DNA of 64,000 nt, taken from Wyeomyia smithii. Taxonomy: Eukaryota > Arthropoda > Insecta > Diptera > Culicidae. Where the stretch lies: the NCBI RefSeq assembly GCF_029784165.1, contig NC_073696.1, positions 232,699,771 through 232,763,770 of the forward strand, given 5' to 3'. The position numbers and the translations under genes were made by a program. Below, piece after piece: positions 21,924-32,454 of this stretch. Each line of letters opens with the position of its first letter. The stretch's first letter is position 1. The notes under the pieces were generated by a model. The model saw only the letters and a list, made by a program, of their open reading frames with translations, did not search any database and had not been told where the DNA came from.

Positions 21924-24570
21924 AACAATTAAAATATTAAATTGGAATGCTCGCTCATTGAAGGCCAGTGAGAATGAGCTTTTTAACTTTTTAACAGTAA
22001 ATAATGTGCATATTGCAATTATTACTGAAACATTTTTGAAACCTAACATAAAATTAAAATATGATCCCAATTACGTGGTTCATAGATATGATAGGATTCA
22101 GGGTTCCGGCGGTGGAGTTGCAATTGTTATTCATCGCCGAATCAAACATCGTGCTCTTCCCCATCTTGAGACGGAAGTTATTGAAACTTTGGGAATTGAA
22201 GTTCAAACTGAACTTGGGAATTTATTTATTGCCGCAGCATATTTACCATTTCAATGCACACGCGAGCTCAAAAATTATTTTAAAGGTGATTTACAAAAAC
22301 TCACCAGAAATCGTTCGAAATTTTTCATAATCGGCGATTTTAACGCTAAACATCGTTCATGGAATAATTCTCAAAGTAATTCCAATGGCAAAATTTTATT
22401 CAACGATTGTTCTTCAGGATACTATTCTATTTTGTCTCCGAATAGTCCTACATGCTTTTCTTCTGTAAGAAACCCTTCAACAATTGATTTGGTGCTTACA
22501 GATCAAAGTCATGTATGTAGTGATTTGATCACACATGCTGACTTTGATTCTGACCATCTTCCAATAACTTTTTCTTTATCACATGAATCAGTTTTAAACC
22601 CTATGAGCTCTGTTTTTAATTATAACAAGGCTAATTAGGAAAGATACAAAACTCATATTGAGAGAAATTTCAATAATGAGCTTGATTTGCAAAACGAAGT
22701 GAATATTGATTCCGCTTTGGAAGCATTAAAATGTGCAATTGTTGATGCCAAGAATTATTCTGTTCCAAAGGCTCAAATGAAATTTGATTCACCAATAATT
22801 GACGAAAATCTTCAACTTCTAATTCGTTTGAAAAATGTCCGCAGACGTCAATATCAACGTTCTCGTGACCCTGTTTTTAAAACTATTTATAAAGATTTAC
22901 AGAAAGAGATTAAACATAGATTTACCCTTCTGAGAAATCAAAATTTTGAGACTAAAGTTGAAAAATTGAAACCATATTCAAAACCATTTTGGAAGCTGTC
23001 GAAGATTCTTAAGAAACCTTCAAAGCCTATTCCAGTTTTTAAAGATGGTGAACGTTTTCTTGTATCCAATGAACAAAAGGCTCAAAGACTTGCTCAGCAG
23101 TTTGAGAGTGTTCATAACTCAAATTTGAATTTTGTGAGTCCAATTGAAAATGAAGTCACACGTCAATTTGATTTAATTTCTTCCCAGAATTTTCTACCTG
23201 CAGAAATAATTGAAACTAACTTGAATGAGAATAAATCAATTATTAAAAATTTCAAAAATATGAAAGCACCTGGTGACGATGGAATCTTTAATATACTAAT
23301 CAAACATCTCCCTGAGAGCACAATGGAATTTTTAGTAAAAATTTTCAATTGCTGCTTCAAAATTGCATATTTTCCCAAATTATGGAAAAATGCAAAAATT
23401 ACTCCCATTTTAAAGCCGGATAAGAACCCAGCTGAAGTTTCAAGTTATCGACCAATCAGTTTGCTTTCTTCAATAAGTAAACTGTTTGAGAGAATTATTC
23501 TTAACAGAATGATGTCACACATCAACGAAAATTCAATTTTTGCAAATGAACAGTTTGGATTTCGCCATGGGCATTCCACAACTCATCAATTGCTCAGAGT
23601 TACTAATATGATACGAGCTAACAAATCTGAAGGTTATTCCACTGGAGCTGCTCTTTTAGACATAGAAAAAGCATTCGACAGTGTTTGGCATAAAGGTTTG
23701 ATTGCGAAATTGCAAACTTTTAATTTTCCAATTTTCCTAATCAAAATTTTAAAAAATTATCTTACTGATCGAACTCTGCAGGTTGTCTATCAGAATTCAA
23801 AATCTGATAGATTTCCTGTCAGAGCAGGTGTACCTCAAGGTTCAGTCTTGGGTCCAGTCCTGTACAACATATTCACTTCAGATCTTCCTGATTTGCCTCC
23901 AGGATGCACAAAGTCATTGTTCTGCGATGACACAAGCATTTCCGTAAAAGGAAAAAGTCTTCGTGTCATATGCAGTCGATTGCAGAAAAGTTTAGATATT
24001 TTTTCTTCCTACTTGCAAAAGTGGAAAATCTCTCCCAATGCTTCTAAAACTCAAATGATAATTTTTCCGCATAAGCCTAGGGCTTCTTTCCTCAAGCCAA
24101 ACAATAATCACGTTGTCAAGATGAATGGGGTTATTTTAAGTTGGTCCGACAAGGTTAAGTACTTGGGACTAATTTATGATAAAAAACTTATTTTCAAAGA
24201 GCACATTGAGAGTATACAAGCCAAGTGCATCAAATATACGAGATGTTTATATCCTCTCATTAACAGGAATTCTAAACTTTGTTTAAAGAACAAACTTTTG
24301 ATTTACAAACAAATTTTTAGACCAGCAATGCTTTATGCTGTACCGATCTGGTCAAGTTGCTGTTCAACAAGGAAGAAAACGCTTCAAAGGATTCAGAATA
24401 AAATTCTGAAAATGATTTTGAAGCGTCCTCCTTGGTTTGGTACACTCGAATTACATAGACTTACTGGTGTTGAACCATTAGAAGCTATGTCAAATAAAAT
24501 TATTAACAATTTTCGACAAAAATCGTTGCAATCCTCAATTGCTACGATAAGCTCTCTTTATAGCCAATAA
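21910..24570 (+). pseudogene. Jockey-type ORF2 (endonuclease-reverse transcriptase) with one in-frame stop
   Basis: The frame runs 886 codons from ATG 21910 to 24570, broken only by TAG at 22636-22638 (codon 243). An APE-type endonuclease lies before the stop: ILNWNARSLK, GDFNAKHRSWN and SDHLPI. The reverse transcriptase after it has YRPISLLSSISKLFE, LDIEKAFDSVWH, GVPQGSVLGP and the catalytic FCDDTSI, with Cys where Ala is usual in Y/FADD. There is no RNase H domain, as expected for Jockey. The stop sits between the two domains, so this copy cannot make the fused enzyme unless the stop is read through. Both halves are otherwise undamaged. Confidence 0.9.
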
Positions 24571-24806
24571 GTTAGCAATTAAGTTAGTTGTAAGTTTACT
24601 TCCCCTTTTCTGACAAGTAGGTTTAAATCCCTACGAATGATAAGTCCTAATTGCGAAAGCAAACAAATCCTAACAATTAAAATTACAAATTTCTAACAGT
24701 GTTGAGAAGTCACCATTTGTGATTGGACACACATACTCATTATTTACTAATATTTATCATAAATACTTAAGCTACTAACAAATCCCTCCTTAAAAAAAAA
24801 AAAAAA
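24571..24806 (+). other. 3' UTR and poly(A) tail of the Jockey-type element
   Basis: Non-coding, AT-rich, ending in A16 immediately before the target-site duplication. This is the expected product of target-primed reverse transcription. Confidence 0.8.
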
Positions 24807-24820
24807 ACGTGTTCAATCAT

Positions 24821-25696
24821 AATTCATCAGTTAACCCTTAACTAGCCCGTTCATCTTATATCAATATTGTTCAAATCGGTTGTGTAGTTTCTAAGCTAAT
24901 GAAGTTTCGTGATTTTCACATTTCGATACATTACAGACGAAGTTACAGTCCGATTACAGCAAAATTCAATAGGGTATTATGAGGCAGCTAGACCTTTCAT
25001 CTGACATTAATTTTGTGGAAATCGGTTCAACCATCTCTGAGAAAAGTAAATGAGTTTATGTAGTCTTTGGAATATGTTTCTTTTCATACCTGGATTTCAC
25101 ATTTTTAAACATAACAGGCAAAGTAATAGTCCAAGTACAAATAAAATCAATAGGGTCTTATGGGGCAGCAAGACCTTCTATATGACACTGATTTTATGAA
25201 AATCGGTACAGCCATCTCTGAGAAACATGAGTGAGATTAAATAGTCTCCAGAACACGTTTATTTCCATAAATTCTGAACCACAAGTTCAATCATCATAAA
25301 ATTCAAAAGTTATGGGTTTTTTAGGTAGTCCGTTCTTTTGAAATTAATTTTGTTCAAATCGGTTGTGTAGTTTCTGAGATATTGATGCTTCGTGATTTTC
25401 ACATTTTGATACATAAACTCGAAACTAAAAATCCGATTACAATAAAATTCAATAAGGTCTTATGGGGCAACTAGTCCTTTCATTTGCAATTAATTTCATT
25501 GAAATCGGTCCAGCCATCTCTAAGAAAATCGAGTGAGATTGGGAGAGCGTTACATACACACACACATACACACACATACACACACACATACAGAAAATGC
25601 TCAGCTCGTCGAACTGAGTCGAGTGATATACGACATCCGGCCCTTTTGAGCACTTTTATACCTTTAGTTTTTGCAGTGATTGCTATACCTTTCTAG
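24821..25696. repeat. 3' part of the interspersed repeat, with diverged internal units
   Basis: Phrases such as AAATCGGTNNAGCCATCTCT, TCTTATGGGGCA and CAAATCGGTTGTGTAGTTTC recur two or three times at about 24870-25060, 25110-25230 and 25355-25535, giving diverged tandem units of about 150-430 bp. A (CACATA)n stretch at 25550-25592 follows. The repeat ends with a small palindrome, CCTTTCTAGGAGAAAGG, at about 25687-25703. It adjoins the next minisatellite block. Confidence 0.6.
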
Positions 25697-25703
25697 GAGA
25701 AAG

Positions 25704-26305
25704 GCAAAAATACCAATGTTAACAATAACAAAAGAGACGACAACCACAAAACCTAGTAAAATGACAGAAATGATAGATATGTTCTGTTATAAAATAAAAC
25801 GAATGACCAAAATGACGAAGATGAAATGAATACTAATAATAAAGACAGTAATAAAAATGGTTTAAAATATTATAAAATTGACAATAATATAAAAAACGGT
25901 AGAAAGGACAGAGATGACTAAGATGAGACAAAATGATACAAATGACAAAGATGATAAAAATGATAAAAGAGACAAATGACAAAAATGCCACAAATGACAA
26001 AAATTATTGAAGAGACAGATATGGTATAAATGACAAAAATAACATAAATGACAAAAATGCGAAAATTGCAAAACAAAGAGAAACAGCTTGAATAACATAC
26101 ATGAAAAATGCCAATAATGACAAAATGAATAAAAGACACAGAAATAACCAAAAAAAAATAAATATAACGTAAATAACATAATATGACAGATATGACAAAA
26201 CAAACAGACACGAACGAATTGCAACGTGACAAAAATGACAGAAAAGACAAAAACGGCCAGCCAATTACAGAAATTACATGAATGACAAAAATATAAACAT
26301 ATAAA
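25704..26305. repeat. AAAAATGAC minisatellite, block 2
   Basis: Same degenerate unit and strand bias as block 1, for example GACAAAAATGATAAAAATGA and ACAAATGACAAAAATTAT. It was probably continuous with block 1 before the 19.84-25.7 kb insertion. The 165-codon minus-strand frame here is a by-product of the period. Confidence 0.75.
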
Positions 26306-26313
26306 AATGCAGC

Positions 26314-26352
26314 TCTGTCTGTCTGTCTGTCTATCTGTCTGTCTGTCTGTCT
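26314..26352. repeat. (CTGT)n microsatellite
   Basis: About nine CTGT units with one CTAT interruption, at the junction between the minisatellite and the next repeat complex. Confidence 0.9.
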
Positions 26353-26394
26353 GATTCATATAGGCTTGGAAACTACCGAACCGATCGGCGTGAA

Positions 26395-26867
26395 ATTTTG
26401 TATTTAGGGGTTTTAGGGGCCGGGAAAGGTGATTAAGACAGTACGAGACCCCTCCCCCTTCTGGAAGGGAGGGGTCCCATACAAATGAAACACAAATGTC
26501 TGCACATCTCGAGAACTAACCAAGTAAACAAAACCAAATTTGGTAGGTAGATGTTTTTGAGGGTAAAAAATATATCCATAATGGTTTGACACCCCTCCCT
26601 TTTCTACAAGGGAGGGATCCCATAGAAATTAAATAACGAATTTCGCACAGCTCGAGAACCAATCAACCAAATACAACCAAATTTGGTATGTGAATATTTT
26701 TAGAGGTCACAAGTATGTCCATAGTGGTTCGACTCCCTTCCCTCTTCTGGAAGGGAGGGGTCCCATACAAATGAAACACACATTTCTGCACATCTCGAGA
26801 ACTAACCAAGTAAATAGAACCAAATTTGGTAGGTAGCTGATTTTAGGGGTAACAAATATATCCATAA
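26395..26867 (+). repeat. Three ~150-bp units (M units), forward
   Basis: Each unit has AAGGGAGGGGTCCCATACAA or a close variant, ATGAAACACA, CATCTCGAGAAC, AACCAAATTTGGTA and TATATCCATAAT. They start near 26455, 26607 and 26753. Inverted copies of the same unit occur at 29296-29880. Non-coding. Confidence 0.65.
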
Positions 26868-27177
26868 CTAGCTGACCCGGCAAACTTCGTCCCGCCTATT
26901 TAGTGTTTAATTTAATAATTTTAAACATTTCAAATTTATTGATTCCTTGCGATTGGATTATATCGTTTAAAAATAATTGGTTTTAGCGGAATGGCAAATC
27001 CTCAACTTTTGGCTTTTGTACATGACCTCTATTCCGGATATATATTGGGTGCATTTCAGTTATTTTCGTTGTTTTCCAGAACCTGAAAGTGGTCATCTTC
27101 TAATTCAAAATGGAGTCCAGGGTCAATGCATGGGTTCTTTACATCATTTCGATTACGGACTTATCCATATGTAGTAG
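26868..27177 (+). repeat. Left arm of a ~310-bp inverted repeat
   Basis: It begins CTAGCTGACCCGGCAAACTT and ends TATCCATATGTAGTAG. A near-identical inverted copy is at 29967-30277. The arms differ by scattered substitutions only. Together with the inner repeats they form a 3.4-kb structure that looks like a non-autonomous DNA element, or two opposed partial copies. No transposase is present. Confidence 0.8.
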
Positions 27178-29290
27178 TATTCGGTTATTTCCGGCTGTTT
27201 TCCAGAAGTTGCCATTTTTCAATTCAAACTGTTGTCTAAGGTCAATTTGAAGCTCCTTGCATCATTCTGGATCCGGTTATCCGGAACCGTAAGTCGCCAT
27301 CTTGGATTTAAAAATGGCACTTGGAAACAATTTCTGGCCCCTGAGCGCCATTCTGGTTTAAGAAACACCCTTATTGGGTATTATTTGGTCATTTTCGGCT
27401 GTTCGCCAGAAACCGGATGTCACCATCTTCGAATTCAAAATGGTGTCTGTGGTCGATGCTAGCTCCTGTGTATCATTCTGGTTCCGAAAATACACATTTT
27501 GTATGGAAATTGGCCATTTTTGGCTGTTTTTTAGAAACCGGAAGTTGCCATCTTACAATTCATAATGGTGTCTGAGGTCAATTTTCAGCTTCATTCTCGT
27601 TCCAGAGATACTCATATTGGGTGGTACTTTAGGCTGTTTCCAGACACCGGAAGTCGCCATATTACAATTCAAAATATTGTCTGAGGTCGATTTGTGGCTT
27701 CAGTGCATCATAACAATCCCAAAAATACCCATATTGGGTGGTATTTGGTCATTTGCCGCTGTTTCTCAGAAACCGGAAGTCGCCTTCTTACAATTCAAAA
27801 TGTTGTCTGAGGTTAATAGGTCGATTTGTGGCTTCATTGCATCATAAAAATTCCGGAAATACGCATATTGAGGGGTATTTGGTCATTTGCCGCTGTTTTT
27901 CGGGAACCGGAAGTCGCCATCTTGGATTTCAAAATGGCATTTGGGAACAATTTCTGGCCTCCGTACGTCAATCTGATTAAAGAAACGCTCATATTAAGTG
28001 GTATTTGATTATTTTCGGCTGTTTTCCAGACACCGAAAGTTGCCAGCTTACAATTCAAAATGTTGTCTGAAGTCGATTTGTGGCTTCAGTGCATCATAAT
28101 AATCCCGGAAATACCCATATTGGATGGTATTTGGTCATTTGCCGCTGTTTTTCAGAAACCGGAAGTCGCCATCTTGGATTTCAGAATGGCATTAGGAGAC
28201 AATTGTGGCCTCTGATCGTCAATCTAGTTGAAGAAACATTTATATTGGGTGGTATTTGGTACAACTTACAACTCAAATTGTTGTTTGAGGTCGATTTGTG
28301 GCTTCAGTGTATCATAACAATCCCAGAAATACCCATATTGGGTGGAATTTGGTCATTTGCCGCCAGTCTTGGCATACTCATCGTGTGTAACAAAGAGGCT
28401 CATAAAATTTGCACAGAACACTAAAGCATGTTGAAAAAAACGGATGAGTTGATTATTTTTTTCACGCGCTAAAAGCAAATGCACACTCTGTGAAGAAAGC
28501 AAAATACGCAACATCAGAAAGCTTGTATTGTAAAGAGGAAGCGCATAAAGCTCCCGCAGAGAGACTTTCCCGATTGCAACTGATAAAATGTAGATAGCGC
28601 ACATGTATTGCTCATTGATAAGTGCACTATGATGAAAATTCTAGCTGGGTAAACGTTTCTGACTGTTTCCTTATTAACCTGCTCTGTAGCGTTTACGTAG
28701 GGCTCTGCGCTATACTCACTGTGCTATGCTCACTGAGTTTTTTTTACTATCACGGTGCAGGTCTATGATAAATTTAGCCCAGACACAGTAAATTTACTCA
28801 ACAGCACGCAGCTTTGGCTCGCCTACTCCTGTGTGTCATTATATTCCACACTCCCTACGCGCAAAGGAATCGCTCAATAAGGTTGTGCTTTTTTTCTTGC
28901 TCATTCACAATGCCTACTAAAAAATTGATGTGATGCAATGTATGTGTTGATAAATGCACAAAGATGAGTAAATGGACAAGACTGTTTGCCGCTGATTTTC
29001 AGGAACCGCAAGTCGCCATCTTGGATTTCACATTGGCATTAGGAGACAATTTTTGGCCTCTGAGCGTCATTCTGGTTGAAGAAACACTCATATTGGGTTG
29101 TATTTGGTCATTTTCGGCTGTTTTCCAGACACCGGAAGTCGCCATCTTACAATTCGAAATGTTGTCTGAGGTGATTTGTGGCTTCAGTGCATCATAACAA
29201 ATCCGGAAATACCCATGTTGGGTGGTATTTGGTCATTTGCCGCTATTTTTCTGAAACGGAAAGTCGCCATCTTGGATTTCGAAATGGTAT
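27178..29290 (+). repeat. Array of about 13 diverged ~115-bp units (U units), interrupted by a MITE
   Basis: The unit has a core like CCGGAAGTCGCCATCTT, then ATTTCAAAATGG, then CATATTGGGTGGTATTTGGT and CATTTTCGGCTGTTTTCCAG. Cores fall near 27197, 27285, 27412, 27538, 27645, 27775, 27905, 28033, 28157, 29006, 29136 and 29262, with a weaker one inside the left arm near 27075. A hAT-type MITE at 28364-28984 splits the array. Spacing is irregular and units diverged, so this is an old tandem array and not CRISPR. The short frames in it are not genes. Confidence 0.7.
28364..28984. mobile_element. hAT-type MITE (621 bp) with 8-bp target-site duplication
   Basis: TTTGCCGC is duplicated at 28356-28363 and 28985-28992. 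Termini are inverted: CAGTCTTGGC and CAGTCTTGTC, each followed within about ten bases by ACTCATC. No transposase is encoded. The termini differ from the MITE at 13823-14483, so it is a different family with the same hAT-like signature. Confidence 0.88.
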
Positions 29291-29295
29291 TTGGA

Positions 29296-29880
29296 GACAT
29301 GCCAGAAGAAGGAAGGGTGTCGAAACATTATGGACATGTTTGTTACCTCTAAAAATATTCACATACCAAATTTGGTTGTATTTGGTTGATTGGTTCTCGA
29401 GCTGTGCGAAATTCGTATTTTATTTGTATGGGACCCCTCCCTTATAGAAGAGACAGAGGTGTCAAACCATTATATTTGTTACCCCTAAAAACAATCACCC
29501 GCCAAATTTGGTTCCATTTAGTTGGTTAGTTCTCGAGATAAGCAGAAATTTGTGTTTCATTTGTTATGAACCTTTCCCTCACAGAAGAGGGAGGGGAGTC
29601 GAACCACTATGGACATACTTGTTACCTCTAAAAATATTCACATACCAAATTTGGTTGTATTTGGTTGATTGGTTCTCGAGCTGTGCGAAATTCGTATTTT
29701 ATTTGTATGGGACCCCTTCCTTGTAGAAGAGGGAGGGGTGTCAAACCATTATGTTACCCCTAAAAACATCTACCTACCAAATTTGGTTTTGTTTACTTGG
29801 TTAGTTCTCGAGATGTGCAGAAATTTGTGTTTCATTTGTATGGGACCCCTCCCTTACAGAAGAGGGAAGGGCGCGAATCA
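29296..29880 (-). repeat. Four ~145-bp M units, inverted relative to 26395-26867
   Basis: Read on plus, each has TACCAAATTTGGTT, TTCTCGAGCTGTGCG or TTCTCGAGATGTGCAG, and TTGTATGGGACCCCT followed by a CTTCTC-type purine/pyrimidine block (starts near 29340, 29480, 29620 and 29750). This is the reverse complement of the forward M units. Non-coding despite open frames of 70-93 codons. Confidence 0.65.
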
Positions 29881-29895
29881 ACATGGTCTAAAATT

Positions 29896-29958
29896 CCGGA
29901 TAATCGAATTCCGGATAATCGAGTTTCCGGATAATCGAGTCTCCGGATAATCGAGTCC
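29896..29958. repeat. Four 15-16-bp tandem units CCGGATAATCGAGT
   Basis: CCGGATAATCGA begins at 29896, 29911, 29927 and 29943, separated by 3-4 variable bases. It lies between the inverted M units and the right inverted-repeat arm. Confidence 0.85.
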
Positions 29959-29966
29959 GACCTTTA

Positions 29967-30277
29967 CTACTACATATGGATAAGTCCGTAATCGAAATGA
30001 TGTAAAGAAGCCAAGCATTGACCCTGGACACCATTTTGAATCAGAAGATGACCACTTTCAGTTTCTGGAAAACAACGAAATAACTGAAATGCACCCAATA
30101 TATATCCGGAATAGAGGTCATGTACAAGAGCCAAAAGTTGAGGATGTTGCCATTCCGATAAAACCAATTATTTTTAAACGATATAATCCAATCGCAAGGA
30201 ATCAATAAATTTGAAATGTTTAAAATTATTAAATTAAACACTAAAATAGGCGGGACGAAGTTTGCCGGGTCAGCTAG
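29967..30277 (-). repeat. Right arm of the ~310-bp inverted repeat
   Basis: Inverted copy of 26868-27177, ending GCCGGGTCAGCTAG. The minisatellite resumes right after it. The arms are similar enough that about 65 codons of frame translate almost identically on opposite strands, which is a repeat artefact and not a gene. Confidence 0.8.
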
Positions 30278-30279
30278 TG

Positions 30280-31188
30280 ATAGAATAAAAATAATGGAAT
30301 GGATGTAAAATACAGGAAAAAGAAGAAACGGTAAAAATGAGTAAAAATGGTAAATGGAAACAAAACACACATATTATAGAACACAGAATATGACAAAAGT
30401 TTCAAAAATAACAAAAAACGGAAAACGACAGACACAAAAATGATACAGATGAATATACAATAAAGCCACAAAAGTCAAAAAAGACAATATCACAAAAACT
30501 ATAGAAATGAGCGAAAAAGATATAATGAAACAAAAATGACACAAATAACAAAAATACCACAAATAACAAAAATGACACAATTAAAAAAAATGATACAAAA
30601 TACAAAAATAACACAAGCTGACAAAAATTATAAAAAAGCAAAGCCTTGGTGCTACATTCCGATTCGGAACTTGACCTTCTGTTTATTTGTACACAGACTT
30701 CGCAGCCGACTGTTTAGAGAACAGGACAATTGCGTGGCTAGCGCACCAGTCTCTCCCGAGCCGAGACTCGAACCCACGACGACTGGCTAGTTGGGCCAGC
30801 ATCGTACCTCGAGACCATCTGGGAGATTCAAAAATTATATTAATGAAAATAATAGCAAAAACGAGAAAAAGACCATATTTACAGAATTGAGAAAACTGAT
30901 AGAAAAGAACAAATTACAGCATGACATAAATGACAAAAATGATAAAATGAGAATGATGAAAAGGATGAACAAGACAGGAATGACACAAACGATAAAAATG
31001 ACCAAAAGTGCTAAAAGGAAACAAAAGTGTCACAAATAACAAAAACTACACAAACAAAAACGAAAAATATGATATAATTTGCAATAATGGCAAAAATAAC
31101 CAAATTTACAGAAATAATATAACTGACATAGAAAAGCAAATTACAACGTGACAAAAAATACAAAAACGGCAAAACTGATGAACGAGCA
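30280..31188. repeat. AAAAATGAC minisatellite, block 3
   Basis: Same unit as blocks 1 and 2, interrupted by a SINE at 30633-30828. Confidence 0.75.
30633..30828 (-). mobile_element. tRNA-derived SINE (196 bp) with 11-bp target-site duplication
   Basis: CAAAAATTATA flanks it at 30622-30632 and 30829-30839. Read on minus, the tRNA-like head carries GGTTCGAGTCTCGG (B box), followed by GGCTGCGAAGTCTGTG and AATAAACAGAAGG in the body and a T/A-rich tail. The B-box region matches the fragment at 42206-42275, so both belong to one family. The duplication is made of minisatellite sequence, which dates the insertion after the array. Confidence 0.82.
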
Positions 31189-31419
31189 TCGTACACAAAT
31201 TACGTAACGCTAAAAATCTAGATTTCAGACCCCCTCCCCCCCTATGTAATGATAGGTAACGTTCGATATGACTCCCTCCATAAAATTACGTAACGATGAA
31301 CAGCCTGACCCCCCTCCGAAATTTTCAATTCAGAGCAAACATTACGTAACTGTCTCAACAGTAAGTAACGCAGACTCAACCCCCTCCCCCCCTTTATGCG
31401 TTACGTAATTTGGGTACGA
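31189..31419. mobile_element. 231-bp MITE with 22-bp terminal inverted repeats
   Basis: The left end reads TCGTACACAAATTACGTAAC then GC; the right end read inward is the same with one change (CCC for CAC). ATTACGTAAC-type boxes also occur inside, and C-rich tracts (CCCCCTCCCCCC) sit near both ends. No clear target-site duplication, so superfamily unassigned. It is inserted in the minisatellite. Confidence 0.75.
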
Positions 31420-32454
31420 CGCCATACAACAAAAATTACAAAAACTACCTAAATGTCAAAAATAATAAAAAGAATGAAAGTGACAAAATCATCCAAAAAC
31501 AGTAGCAATTAGCATAAATGGTAAAAAGTAATAGAAATAACAAAAATAAAATAAATAATAACATGACAGAAATTACAAAAATTACCAAAATTACGGAAAT
31601 GACAGAAAACAACAAATTATGATGTTACAAAAACGACAAAACTTACTGAGCAAATTTTTTTTTTCATAAATGACAAAAATGACAAAACGAGAATGATGTA
31701 AAGAACGAATGAGGCCGAAATCATAAAAACGATAGAAAGGAGTAAAGAGATAAACGGAAACAACAACAAAAAAGACAGGTATGACATGAATAATGAATAA
31801 TAATAATAATAATAATAGAAACGTAAAAATAGTAAATATGGTTCCCTTTTGTTTCCTTTTGCCATTTTGCTTATTTTTATGGTTTCTTTCATTTCTGTTA
31901 ATTATATCATTCCTTTGATTAATTTGATTTTTGTATTCATCAGTAGTGCTGTTTTATATTTTTTGCCACGATGAACTTTGTTCTCTTGTGCCAGTTATGT
32001 TATTTCTGTAATTTTTTCCGTTTTTGTCGTTGTTACGATTTATGCCATTTGTATCATATTTGTTTCCTTTTACCATTTTTACAAATTACACATTACAATT
32101 ATAGATATGACTAAAATTGCAGAAATGACCTAACTGACAGAAAGAAAATAAAAAACAACAGAAATAAACAGATGGCATAAATGACAAAAATAACAGAAAT
32201 ACTGACCTAGAAAGAACAAACTACAACGAGATAATAACGGAGAAATGAGCAAAAATGGTTAAAGGAAACAAAAGTAACACGAATAACTGACAAAAAAAAT
32301 ATAAATGGCATAAATCGCGAAAACGACATAAATGGCATAACTGACATGACTGACTGGAAAAATTACAAAAATTACAAAAATGATAAAATGAAAACATATA
32401 TACATAAAATATACATGAAATATACAAAAAAGACAACAATAGCGAAAATCTTCA
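31420..32454. repeat. AAAAATGAC minisatellite, block 4
   Basis: Degenerate units continue. Around 31840-32090 the strand bias flips to T-rich (TTTTTGCCATTTTTA-like, the complement of the unit), suggesting a local inversion. An (ATA)n run is at about 31793-31817. Confidence 0.65.

Larger units (their letters stand above)
20400..24806 (+). mobile_element. Jockey-type (Juan-like) non-LTR retrotransposon with 13-14-bp target-site duplication
   Basis: ACGTGTTCAATCAT occurs at 20386-20399 and 24807-24820, directly outside a 4.4-kb unit ending in about 16 A (24792-24807). The unit carries a 5' UTR with its own promoter, ORF1 (gag-like, three zinc knuckles) and ORF2 (endonuclease plus reverse transcriptase, no RNase H), which is the layout of the Jockey clade. 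It looks full length and fairly young: ORF1 is open and ORF2 has one in-frame stop. The Juan-A family of Aedes is the nearest named candidate; that name is from memory and not verified. Confidence 0.9.

Noticed and set aside
25862..26359. 165-codon minus-strand frame rich in Phe, Cys, His and Ile, resembling a membrane protein
   Set aside because: It is the translation of the AAAAATGAC minisatellite plus the CTGT microsatellite. A ~9-bp period keeps frames open by construction. The same applies to frames at 19329-19824, 30274-30641, 31617-31892 and 34305-34616.
27178..29290. Regularly repeated motif suggesting a CRISPR-like array
   Set aside because: Units are diverged, spacing is irregular, spacers are themselves homologous, and the context is eukaryotic repeat DNA.
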